DNA of 64,000 bases from Anisus vortex (Eukaryota; Mollusca; Gastropoda; Planorbidae). The notes under the pieces were generated by a model, which was not told where the DNA came from, ran no database searches, and saw only the letters and a list, made by a program, of their open reading frames with translations. The DNA lies in contig OX421497.1 in the NCBI GenBank assembly GCA_949126835.1, forward strand, positions 10,573,632 to 10,637,631. The letters run 5' to 3'. How positions within the stretch are numbered: the first letter of the stretch is position 1; every line of letters begins with the position of its first letter. Made by a program: the position numbers and the translations under genes. This document shows, one piece after another, positions 50,496 through 61,816 of the stretch.

Positions 50496-51139
50496 GTAGT
50501 TTGCCACAGCAGCAGCCATTAATAATGCTGACGTACGTTGTTTTGACTTGCATTAACAAATCACCTTCTTTGAGGTCTCTCGCGTGCCATAAAAAAACGC
50601 GCAGCGTGCAAGGTCTGACACACGTGTCTAGTTATGTAGCCGACCTCTGATCTAGCTGGACTATAATATTTTCTTCTATGGGAAAATCTACTTTGAGTTA
50701 ACAATAAGTGTTTTTTTAACTTGTTGATGGTTTTCTGTGGAGCGGGCGAGGGGAGGTAATTATTGCAACGTTGCTCTGGTTTTTCTTTTTTTATTGATCT
50801 TTGTTGATTGTACCTTCTTACGTCTTGTTGCGTCTGTTAGGGTCTTTTACGACATCTGATTTTGATGATGTCTATCTGACGTCCTGAAATTCGGCGATCG
50901 TATTAGAATTAAAGAACATATTTTACATTTGTGTGGATCGGATTATAAGTGATAGAGCGAATTTTTACGAAAACAACAGTCCATCCCATTTAGGCCTACT
51001 TTAAGGTTTTCGTAGTACGGTAGCTTAGTTACTAGGCCTACTACTAGCCTATAGTCAAGGCCTATTTGTTGTCTTCACGGTATTGCCGTTTTCACGGTTT
51101 GTATGTTCATTAATGCATTATCCTTATGCGAGAACAAAT

Positions 51140-51345
51140 GCATATAAAATTACTTTTTCTTACTGGGCGGCATTCGGGCATGGAATGTTTTGCCTGAGCA
51201 AACTAGGAAAACCAGTAACCTAACATCATTTCAAAAAATTAATAAAGATGCAAGACTAGACTCGGATCACGTATGAGCGTAGGACGCAATAACCGTCCTT
51301 ATAGAAGGAGCATCTGTAATATATATAAGTATAAGATAATTGTCC
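51140..51345 (+). pseudogene. Second LINE 3' end
   Basis: Pieces of an A-W-N-x-L-P..F....NKDARL type ending (TSNLTSFQKINKDARLDSDH V-stop) followed by ATATATATAAGTATAAGAT. Frame is broken upstream. Confidence 0.5.
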
Positions 51346-52224
51346 CGTCTGTGTCTGGAATGGACTTTCATACCCGTTAACAACAACAACAACAAAAAAA
51401 CTCTTACTCTTAGAGTAAGGCTTAGAACAACATTTCAGAGATGTCATTTCACCTATACCGTATTATGTTCAGTGCATTTACAAGCTTATGTGGCGCCCCA
51501 GGGCAAAAGTTTTAGCGCCGCCCCCTTGTATACTCTAACTGCTTGTTTAGTGCTATATTTAGACTACATTTGCCGCCTCCCTGGAAATGGCGCACCCGGG
51601 CATATGCCGTTTTGTGAGGGCATTGATTATGTTACTGATTTGTTTCTGCCTTACTGAAGTTACTGCAACTTTCTCTTTTTAATCGTCTGCTACATAATCA
51701 ACACTTTTCGTAAAACTCAGGAGATAATTTACTTTAACGTCCGGAAATCTTCATAATTTACAAAAAAACGAAAAACAAAAATTCCCCGAACTACTGCCTG
51801 TGGTTTCCATTATGTGTGCGCGCCTCCCTCCCCGCTTTGTCCCAGAATTGTCTTATCACAGCTGCGGCTTTCTTGGGTGAGCTTAACCTAATCCTGTGGA
51901 TTCCCATGGGAGCAAAGGTCCGAAGCGTGGAGTCTACTATAGAGAAGTAGTGATGCCAAAGTAATGGCTTTTTACAGTGCAACATAATATATAAAATAAG
52001 AACGGTTCATTTCAAGCTAAAAAGCTATTTATGTTTCGAAGAGGTATTCAGTTGAAGCCTTACAAATGTCATGTTCATCAAATGTCATGTTCATTTTTTT
52101 ATTCATTGTCTTAGCAGCCTTAGGGGTTAATCATTTTTTCATTCCTTTTTTTATATATTGATTCATTCTTAAGTTTAAGAAAAAGGATTTCATGTTCTGT
52201 TAATTGTTTTGTTTCATTACTCAG
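51346..52224. other. Unassigned stretch with repeat debris
   Basis: 51485-51605 has GTGGCGCCCCAGGGC and GCGCCGCCCCCTTG pieces of an unknown repeat. 51800-51960 is a GC-richer block of unknown origin. Confidence 0.35.
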
Positions 52225-52395
52225 TGGCCCGCTGGTCCTGAGGTTAGTTCAACAGACTGTCAACAAAACGGCCCGGGTTCTGGCCCTGTCGCCGACCAAT
52301 CCCTGCCACCCTGCAGTAGTTTTGGGCCTACTGGACGTAAAAATCTTCTATCTAGAAGGAACGTCTGTAAACTTACAAGTCAATTTGTTATGACA
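52225..52395 (+). repeat. tRNA-derived SINE (family A)
   Basis: TGGCCCGCTGGTCCTGAGGTT head, GGCCCGGGTTCTGGCCC B box region, CGACCAATCCCTGCCACCCT and GGGCCTACTGGACGTAAAAA body. Same family as 25099-25290. Confidence 0.7.
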
Positions 52396-55303
52396 TTCTA
52401 AATAAGCTCTCAGTTATCCTCCCTTACTGCATTTTTCATGGGATACTATCTTATGTTTTATAAAAGTATCTTAAGTGTTTAATGATTATAAACACACACA
52501 CAAAAAAAAAACGTGTACAAAAAAGATAAGCAGACACAAAAATCTTTTTTTTAATGCTCAGTTTTTGCCCCCCAATTTTTTTTTACTTAAAATGCAAGTG
52601 CACAGTCTGCAATATTAAAGTGAATAAAAATTAATATTTTACAGTGCCATATAACAATGTATGTAAATGTCTAAATATTACATAAACATGTTTACGTATT
52701 AAATGAATTATCACAATATGCCAACACACAAAAAGTACAGAAGGGTGACCGTTCCCCCATTTTTTAAAGCAAGTCAAATGGTTGAACACAGAAAGCACTT
52801 TGAAAGCAATACTGATCAAAGGGAGGTAAAAGTAAAAAGTTATAAAGGGGAGAGAAACATGCAGACAGAAAATAAATCTGTGTCTGACAAATACATGTGG
52901 AGGTAAAAGTGCAGTATAATAATTTTAAAATTGTTAGTCATTAACACTGTTGTTACATATATTAAGAAGACATTAGGATAGTAACAGCAGAATCAGGAAA
53001 TTATATTATATTATAAGGGAAATAAAGTGCATTAGCATTGCAACATATAGCACAAACCATAGATGTTAGCTTTTGATGTTAAAACTTTTCTTTTTGTTAT
53101 CAAATGAAGAATATTTTTATGTTTTTTTTGTAAATATTAACTTTATAATTTTCAGAATAATTCTGCACATCTGAGACAATTATGTTTTACAATTTTAAAA
53201 AAGGTATATAAATGTCCAGACAGAATACAAAGTTTATTGGATCAATAATAATACTTTTGAATTTTTTTATTGCAATGTTTTGACACACAGGAAGAAGAAA
53301 CAAAAGATAAATGAAAAAGTGTATATGAATGTAAATGTTAATTATTTACACTAATAATATTAGTAAAGTAAAGCCTATAAAAAGGAATATATACATGGAA
53401 TAAATACTTTCAAGAAAAGCACCACATATATAAATAGAATAAATTAATCTTCTCTGGACACAGTAAATACTATATTTTCTCAACAACATATATGAGTTAA
53501 TTGCTCTTTACAAATACACGCCACAAAAATAATGACATGCTCTTAATAAACAACACTGGGAAGCCATACGCATTTTCTTGTACTGAAAAATTATGGTGAT
53601 AGTAATTTCAGCATCATTTTAAACATTTAGAAACAATTATTACCTAGTATTACAACTTATTGATTTGGTATATTAAAAAAACATTTTCTGAGTTACATTC
53701 TTAAGAAAAAGACTTGATTCCATTAAACAAAATTATGATGTCTATTGACTTTAATTCTCAATTCAAAGGTTGAATCTTTTTGTTAAAATACTATTGAATG
53801 TAAATACTTAAAATTAATATTTGCTGCAAACATTAATTTCTGTCTGGTATATAAAAAAAAAAACTGGTACATTTTAAAAATAATACATTTTAGTTTATAG
53901 TACACAAAAAATGAAACCCAGGAGAGGTAATTACAACCATGCAATTCTGCTGGATGATGGCACTTTAGTTATTTAGACAATACTGCAAGTAAATTATAAA
54001 AAAACTATTTAAGCATTCAAGAAGCAATGCATATTGAGCATATCTGTTAATAATCCCAAAATGGGAAGTTTTTTTTGGCATAGATGTACACATAACGCAT
54101 ATGAAAAGAAAGTGGGTATAAAAACAGGATGGTTTGAAATTATCTCATTTATATAATTTCTTTCTCTTTTTAAATCCTTTATATTAACTTCACTTGGGTA
54201 TTTACCAGTATGTTTTTTAGGCAACACTACATTAGTATGTCTGATTGACCCACTTGCCCTCATCCTATTATGTTGAGCTTTGGCACATAGATGTTAACCC
54301 CTAGACAGCACATTCTAATAATAACTTTAGCTATCTAACCCATCCCAAGACTATACAATCAGTTTTGTTTTTTTTTCTTTACAATTTATGGTGTACATTG
54401 CTATATCTCTATTGAATGCACCCAATTGAACATTCCCATTACTTTTAAATCATTAAAAATTTAGGCCTAATATAAATCCATTAACTTTGATTTTGTTAAT
54501 TTCTGTTGTTTTTTTAACAAAGAGTAGAATCTTTGGAATACAAATGCATTTACAGGCATAACAGGCAAAAAAAATTGGTTCTTAGTGGGCTGTTAATTAT
54601 TTTCCAGTTCATCAAATCAATTGATAATATTACTGACCATATCACAGCTGATGCTAATCACAGAAAGTAAAAAAAATATATATATATAACAAACAACAGC
54701 CCACTCAGCACAATGTAGCAACCCAATATTGGCACTCCACTGGCCTCCTGCTCGCCTGTTGTAGTTTATAGATGGGATTGAATCAGGAAACCCACAACTC
54801 CATTGATCTCAACAGACAGAACTTTACCCCACAAGGCGCAGCCTCTGGAATTAATATCTGGGGGGCCCTGAATAGTTTCAGCACTCAGTTTCGCTGGGTG
54901 TTCAAGAATGGTCAGGGATTTAGTGAGTTTCAACTTCGGCAGTATATTGTATCCAGGACTTGTTTTAGCCTTGGTGGTTCATTTTGCAGAATCAGTAGTG
55001 TGCCAATAAAGGGCTTTCACAAAAAATAAAATCTGAGTAGTAAAAGTACATTAAAACCAAATACATTTATATAGAAAGAGTACAATTAGTGTATGTCGTG
55101 CAAGGATTTGTGCAAGGATTTAAACTTTATAGAAAAAAAAGGTTCAGATAAAGATGTTGTATCTCTCTTAAAAAACATATTCTTGATTACAATAGTGTCA
55201 TGAAAATTCAGAAAATACTGAAGGTTACACAAGAATCCTCTGCACCAACTCAAAGTAAATTACAGTCTGTAGATTTTTCCCTTTCAAAATAATATGAACA
55301 AGG
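52396..55303. other. AT-rich stretch below the right-hand gene, possible 3' UTR
   Basis: No gene seen. Since the stop of the right-hand gene is at 55304, at least the part next to it should be its 3' UTR on the minus strand. Short chance frames at 52703 and 54009 have no support. Confidence 0.45.
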
Positions 55304-55448
55304 CTAGTATCTCTTGGGAACTTCTGAAGGGTCAAGCTGCGGAATTGTACTAGAAATTGGTTTGGCTGGCTGCCATGAATCCAACTTTTTCACTTCCTCC
55401 ATTTCAGTTTTTTTCTGAAGGTTATCTGCCCTTTCCTTGAAAGTTTCT
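55304..55448 (-). CDS. Right-hand gene, last exon with stop
   Basis: 145 nt, acceptor TATGAAATAAAAACAG, stop TAG at 55304-55306. Contains ETFKERADNLQKKTEMEEVK, LDSWQPAKPISS and LDPSEVPKRY. Confidence 0.68.
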
Positions 55449-58400
55449 CTGTTTTTATTTCATAAATGGAAAATACACAAGATGTTTGTTGTTGTTTTAT
55501 ATTTAAAGATTTAAAGGTGCTGAAGCAAAGAAGAAAAGTTAATCTAAGAAAGTAAACTTGTACTGTGAACTGTGAAATATATTGCTGCTGATTCTGTCAC
55601 TCATAATGAAAAAAAACCACAATAATGATAGTAATAATAGTTTAAGCTTGTATGAGTCTGTAACCCACTTCCCATTGATTACACAAGTAACACAATGTAC
55701 AAGACAATTGTTTTTTATATGTGAACACATGGATAGTCATATTTGTTTTTAAAAACGCTTCCTGAAATTCTATAAGCCAGCAGCTAAATATTAAAGCGTA
55801 TGACATAAATGCATTTTGCATAAAAAAAGCTAAGTGTATACGCTAGTAAATTCAAAAGTACTCACCTTTTAACTGGCCTGAAAGTCATAAGCGGAACAAA
55901 TGTATCTGCTCTTCTTTTTGGTATAGGAGAGTAGGGAGAGTTGCCAGTGCTTTTTGTGTGTGTGGGAGTTAAAAGTGAATGAGAAAAAAGAAACTGAATT
56001 AATTAATAATAAGTTTATTACCTAACACTGGCAATTTTATGCATTAAATATTTTTTTATTCTAGCACAATTGGTTTATTTTATGATAGTAATTAAATGAA
56101 CTTGATTGATATTTTTAAATATATTGAACATGTTCCTTAATGAAAATTTTTAAAGTTTCAGCAGTGAAATCTTTTAGAATTTTATATTCTGTATACAGCC
56201 TACCAATAGCAGATCTCTAGTTTTGGCCAATGTCCTAATTGAGACTTTGTCACCATGTAAGTGATATGCGACATTGTTCTTAAAAAAGCTAAAACAGGCA
56301 CTTCATTTTCCTAGACACTTAGCTAGGCTATTTGTGTCACCTAACCAAGCATAACTATGTACTAACAGTAGCATGACACATATAGCACTTTTGTCTGGCT
56401 CTAAGGCTGCTAGACTAACCCTTACAGTCCCATGCGTGTATATAGTCATCAACCTATTTCTTTCCTTCTGTCCCACGCACGTATATTGTCATCAAAATAT
56501 GTAATTCCCTGAGTCCCAGGTACACGTATATATTCCTCAAGGAAGGGTGTCAAAATAAGGGTTTGACCTTTCACCATAGTCTTGGGCAGAATATTTATTG
56601 AATAGTAGAATAGTTGAATTTTATTTTGCTTTCTAAATTCAGGGTTCCCACAACTTTGAATTACAAAATTTCCATGACATTTCCAAAACTTTTCCATGAT
56701 AATGTACATAATTTCCAAGACCCTCTTTTGAGTAAAAATCCCGAAATATACCAATGAAATCTCTCTCTATATATAAAGTCAGTGTTTGCAGGTAAACCGA
56801 TCCTCACTGGTCAATTTGAAAACACGTGTGTTTTGTGTCACTGATCTAGGCCTAAGCCTATAAAGTGTCTAATAATTTTTTACATGTGACATGTGACTTC
56901 ACTAGCTAAGAGGTTAACGTATCGGGCTGCCATGCGAGCGAACCGGGTACCATTCTCCAGTTAGTCTATACCTTTTTTTCTACAATTTTTTTCAATTAAC
57001 ATTACTTTTAAAAGCAAAAGATATTGTAAATCTACGGGCAATTTAGAGTACATAAAAATACTTGCTTATTTTGTTACCCGATTAGGGGACCTACAATATT
57101 TATTTTAAATTTTTTTCCTAATTGTCTTCAGTAAAAAAAAAATCATTTAATTATTATTAGATTTATAGCTTTCTTTTAATTGTAGTTTATACAATTTTTA
57201 TCTGCACACCTTGTAGATTTTTCCTAAACGTCTTCAGTAAAAAAAACAACATTTAGGCTACTTATTATTAGATTTATAGCTATCTTTTAATTGTAGTTTA
57301 TACAATTTTTATCTGCACCTTGTACAGTCCTGTATTTTTTTCCCACCCAGGCAACGCGGGTCAATTTAGCTTGTATTGATATAAAACTGTTTACAATTAA
57401 AAAAAAAAGAAGTTAAACAAGAAAACAAAAGAGAGTAGCAAAAAAAAAAAAACAATATTAATAATAAAATAGGGAACAAAAATAATATAGAGCAGACTAA
57501 TTAATTTCCAGCTAGATCTATCAGATTGTGGCAGACTATTAATAATGAAAACTTTATAATACTGTATTGATATGTAGCACAAGTTATGCATTTACAATTG
57601 GAAAGAAAATAACTAGTAGGCCTATTGTTTGTTTGGGGAAGGAGTGAAAGGGAGGAGTGGCAAGCATAGGCTGGTACCATCTTCACCCGACCAAAATAAT
57701 CGAGACAAGAGAGCTTCCCGTAATTTACACATGAGAGGTTTGCAAGAAACGCGGAATTAGCGTACGGTACCGGGTATTTATAATTTAGAGATGCGCGTGT
57801 TGCAAAATGAAAATATCAGGTTCAGCGAAATTTTGCAATAAAATATGTAAATTTAAAAATTCCAAAACTTTTCCATGATCTAGTTATCAAAATGCATTTT
57901 TCCAAAACATTTTCATACTGGAAATGGTCCTATCAATTTTCCAAAACTTTCCCAAAATTCCATGATCCGCACGAACCCTGTAAATTACGAAAATTGACCA
58001 ATTACTGATTTTTGAGGGGAAATTGAAAGTGCCGTTTTAATGGCGCAACTGAATTACCTTCCGTTTATTATGGACTTACGTGTTGATGAAACTTTTTCTT
58101 ATGAATTAATATTACAAATTAATACTATTATTTTATTAATAACATAAGCTATTACATTTTTAGCAATTTACTCTCTACATGTAATCAATTTTTACCAACA
58201 AAAAAGTTTTTAAAAAACTTCGGAACCCTATCGATGTCTCAGCCATTCTGAAATAAAGTCTGGGCCTGTAGGGAGTCATTAGTAAAATAATGGCTGGGAC
58301 TAAACGTACGCATAGCAGGAAAGTAGGCTGGTACAGGACGGGTTAAACATCATGTGTCACCTACCTAAATTTTGGCAGATAGTCTTCTGACTTGTGGAAA

Positions 58401-61400
58401 TCTGGTGAATATTCTGGGACTTGATAACTTTTGTCACCAGGTGACGCCTGTGGTATAGAATTCCTTTTGTCAATTATTTCCTCTGGAAGTATGAGAACAG
58501 AAAGAAAAATATTTTGAAACACTTTTTTTGCTAAAGTAATAAGTAGATGAAATGTAAAAGTGCTATTATAGATTTTTAGACTATTTTGCTATAATGTATT
58601 GAAAATTTCACTTTAAATTGTAGTAGTTGTATAATTATTTTTTTTAAAGTTATCTAACCAACATAATAGTTTGACTAAAGAAATATTGAAATAAAATAAA
58701 GAAAGAAAGATTGGAAATAATTATGTCTATAATATACTGTAGTCCACTGAGATATACCATTGTAAAAAAATAATCAATAGGAAAAAAATCTCTTTTAAAT
58801 ATCATAAAGTGAAGAAGTGAAATAAGAAAATGTCAATGCATCCAGTGGCTAAAATTTAAAGTGGAAATTTAATAATCAGTCATCAGCCCATTTCCTTTAT
58901 TACTGTTTTTAAGGAGTGGAAGGTTTCAATTCGGCTTTGACTGAAGCAAAAAATTAACAAGTTATAACAATAATTTAACAAAAATTTTAACGTTTTGGGA
59001 ATGCAAACCAGTCTTCTGGTCCGGACTAGTTGAAGATTCTTTGTCCCCAGAATCCTGTCCAAGGCATATTAAAGAAAAAAGACCAACAAGCAGCTAAGAT
59101 GCTTCAAAGATATCTTTGAATCTAGGTACCCTTGCACTAGGTGACGAATGCAGGTAATAAGAATGACCTAGAACTTGAGGGTCAGTTTGTATCATAGTTA
59201 AGTATCCCGTCAGACAATATTGATCCATAAGGCCGGTGAGGCTGCATTCACCAGTTTCTGTGGCCACGACTTACTAGGGCAGGGGTCTGGAACCCATGGC
59301 TCGCGAGCCAGATGTGGCTCTTTTGATGGCTGCATCTGGCTCGCAGACAAATGTTCGATTATTAAAAAAATGTTTTTTTAAACTTTTTGATCAACATATT
59401 AATTGCATATCAATATTTCATTCTACAAATGAGCTAAAGTCTACTGCAGTTCAGCATCAGAAGAATTCAGAGACATAATTATTGTACTTTTAGTGTTGAA
59501 ATTACACAAAATGCACACATTTACAGAATTTTAATTTTAAACATAATGTAAGGCTCTCACAGAATTACTTTTCAAAATATGTGGTGTCCATGGCTCTCTG
59601 AGACAGAAGGGTTCCCGACCCTTGTACTGGGGTATTGTGTGGCCTACACAATGCCCATCAAACTTCATTTTTCCCCACTTAATGTCAGGTACCCATCAGA
59701 GCTGCGTAAACTCATGGACACCCCCCAGTCCCAGAAACCAATCCTAGTCTTCACCATGACTCGAACCCAAAACCTTAGGTGCTCCAGGGTTCGATTGGCC
59801 ACCAGGCGGGTCAGAATGTATCATTTTTTTCATTCTTACCGTACTTGTTTGCCCCCTCCCCTCTAAAAGAAAATAATCTCAAGTTCTGTAAGCTCAAGGA
59901 GTTAGGATATGACAAAATGCCTCAATAAGTTAGCCCTCTGGACTCGTGTAAACATTTTCAGGGCCTGGCCATGCACTTCAAAATATTTGTTTGATATAAC
60001 TCAAGGTTTTAAAAAGTATATGCAGATGAAAACAGCCTTGACAACTAAGGTTACATATAAGCCTGGTGCTATGCATTACCATTCCTTCCTTTGCCATAGA
60101 GCATGACATGTGTAAAACTGTCTTCGGAAATGGCTGTCGCTTTGTGAACACCATCAAAAACACACCTCAGGCTGGGTTTCTTATGTCCAGGATCAAACAA
60201 CCACTCATCTTCAGACCTTCTGTAAGTAACTAATGCATAGGAGATATAGGTCTCTATGTATTATACATTTATCATGAGAGTTGAAAGCAGCAAAGTAACA
60301 CACACACAACAAAATGAACTTATTGAATACAGACAGAAGCTTGCTTTTTTTGTGATAAACAAAGCATATTTTTATAGTGCTTGTGAAATACAAAAATGAA
60401 AAAAAAGTTAATGTTTTTAACCCTTTAACTACCGCAGGTTTTTAATATAGATATTTGCTGACTTTGCATATTTTTACCATTTATTTATTTATTTATGACG
60501 TACGAAATGATAGCGTCGATATGACGTCCACGGTATTTAAGGGGCTAATAATTTGATTAGCTATGTCTATGCATTTGTGTATCTAAGTAACTAAATATTT
60601 AAATTTGTGCTGCTTTCAAAAAAATGTGTTTAAAATTATCAAATGCCTAAAGGACTTTTTAACCAGCTAGGACTAAATGGTAAACAGACAATGCATTGCA
60701 TTTAAAATGGTATTTAAATATGAAGATGTTATGTCATTACATTTAGTTTCTATTTAATTTTAGTATAGGCCTGCTGGTATGTATTCATCAACAAAAGTGT
60801 AGTAAAAGTTATAACAATAATTTTTTTACACTTACATGGATAAGGGCGCATTCCTTTCCAATTATCTGGCCAGATTTCAGCGGCTGGATATTCTGGGTTT
60901 TCAGGATGAGGAATATATTTAAGTCTAGAGCTCCAATCAGGACCAGCCCTATTTTTTAAAGAGGAGACCAAAAATGTGTGACTATAATTATACAAAATAA
61001 TGTTAAGATAAATAAAAACATTTTAAAAATACCTCACCCTTTGTGCAAACTAGTGAAGAAAAAAAATTAGCTAGAACAGAATGGTAATTGGAAGGCATAT
61101 CCTTAACCAATATCCAATCAAAACTGAGGATGATAAACTTTAATCCCATAGTATGGACCAGAAACAGACTGTCAATCATATTTATCAAGGGATATCTTTT
61201 TCATGGCATAAATACAACTAGCACTAAATAAAATTACACAAGACAGAACAGACAAAAACCAAAGTCTACATTCTAAAACATTTAATAAGAAATCCTTTCA
61301 AAAATCATTATAAAGTCTAAAGGTTCAACATTTTAATTACAAACAACAAAATATGTGTGGTCAGAGGTCAAAAGCACACTGACAGCTGTTGGAGTCTATA

Positions 61401-61816
61401 ACAGATCAGCAACACAAGCTGTGTTTTTTTTCTTTAGCTGTCTATTTTATTTTTTTAAACATTAGGCATTTTATTATTTATAAATTTAAACATCTTATCT
61501 CCAACATTTTTAAATATTACCTATAATATCTTATAGCATTGCTTCAACATCAACAGTTTTTGCTGGTATATATTGTTTCTTCTTTTAATCATATGATCAA
61601 TGTGAGGGAAATAAAGAAAGAAGTAGACTGTTGTAATTATATTTAATGCACTTATATTTACCTACTCAGTATAAACTATATTTATGCTCTGATTGTGAGG
61701 TTTCCATTCATTTTCTCTGCCAGAATCATGGGGGATATACCTTCTGCCTCTTGGTTTTATTGGAGTCACAGGGCCTTGCTGGTTATGGGCATCCGGGAAG
61801 TGGCGCTTTTCTCTCT
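55304..61816 (-). CDS. Unrecognised multi-exon gene, last six exons
   Basis: Exons in order: 61741-61816, 60836-60948, 60080-60229, 58365-58482, 55866-55949, 55304-55448. All junctions match in phase (2, 1, 1, 2, 2) and have AG/GT borders; 686 nt, 228 codons, ending VPKRY-stop. Landmarks: RHFPDAHNQQGPVTPIKPRG, WSSRLKYIPHPENPEYPAAE, IWPDNWKGMRPYP, RSEDEWLFDPGHKKP, CVFDGVHKATAISEDSFTHV, YQVPEYSPDFHKSEDYLPKF, IPKRRADTFVPLMTFRP, then a charged helix ETFKERADNLQKKTEMEEVK. No signal peptide, membrane segment or known enzyme motif. Short Pro/Tyr/Trp-rich segments recall microtubule inner or ciliary proteins, which is a guess. The start lies right of 61816, perhaps outside the window. Confidence 0.68.
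55866..55949 (-). CDS. Right-hand gene, penultimate exon
   Basis: 84 nt, acceptor ACACACAAAAAG, donor GTGAGT. Encodes TGNSPYSPIPKRRADTFVPL then MTFRPVK. Confidence 0.62.
56640..57980. mobile_element. hAT-like nonautonomous element, with inserted SINE-like piece
   Basis: Ends CAGGGTTCCCAC and TGCGGATC..CGAACCCTG type inverted repeats, and repeated TTTCCATGAC/TTTTCCAAAAC motifs near both ends (56670-56720, 57860-57970). TAAATT flanks both sides. A tRNA-like piece at 56890-56960 (TAAGAGGTTAACGTATCGGG) lies inside. It sits in an intron of the right-hand gene. Confidence 0.6.
58365..58482 (-). CDS. Right-hand gene, EIIDKRN exon
   Basis: 118 nt, acceptor CTCATACTTCCAG, donor GTAGGT. Contains EIIDKRNSIPQASPGDKSYQ and PEYSPDFHKSEDYLPKF. 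Confidence 0.65.
59222..59830 (-). repeat. SINE family B copy split by a MITE
   Basis: Two halves, 59222-59279 and 59633-59830, together match the reverse of 49480-49645. The right half keeps a B-box-like GGTTCGAGTCATGG on the minus strand. Confidence 0.65.
59280..59624. mobile_element. hAT-type MITE nested in the SINE
   Basis: CAGGGGTCTGGAACCC at the left and GGGTTCCCGACCCTTG at the right are inverted repeats. Flanks TACTAGGG (59272-59279) and TACTGGGG (59625-59632) agree at 7 of 8. Length 345 bp. Confidence 0.85.
60080..60229 (-). CDS. Right-hand gene, EDEWLFDPG exon
   Basis: 150 nt, acceptor ATGCATTAG, donor GTAATG. Contains TYRRSEDEWLFDPGHKKPSL and VFDGVHKATAISEDSFTHVM. The nearer acceptor TTACTTACAG would create a stop at the junction, so the outer AG is chosen. 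Confidence 0.6.
60836..60948 (-). CDS. Right-hand gene, exon with Trp/Pro-rich segment
   Basis: 113 nt, acceptor TTTAAAAAATAG, donor GTAAGT. Encodes AGPDWSSRLKYIPHPENPEY then PAAEIWPDNWKGMRPYP. Confidence 0.62.
61741..61816 (-). CDS. Right-hand gene, first visible exon
   Basis: 76 nt, donor GTATAT, acceptor in TTTTTTTAAG (other AGs 2 and 4 nt further are possible). Encodes REKRHFPDAHNQQGPVTPIK then PRGR and two nt of a split Arg. The only frame without stops. Confidence 0.5.
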
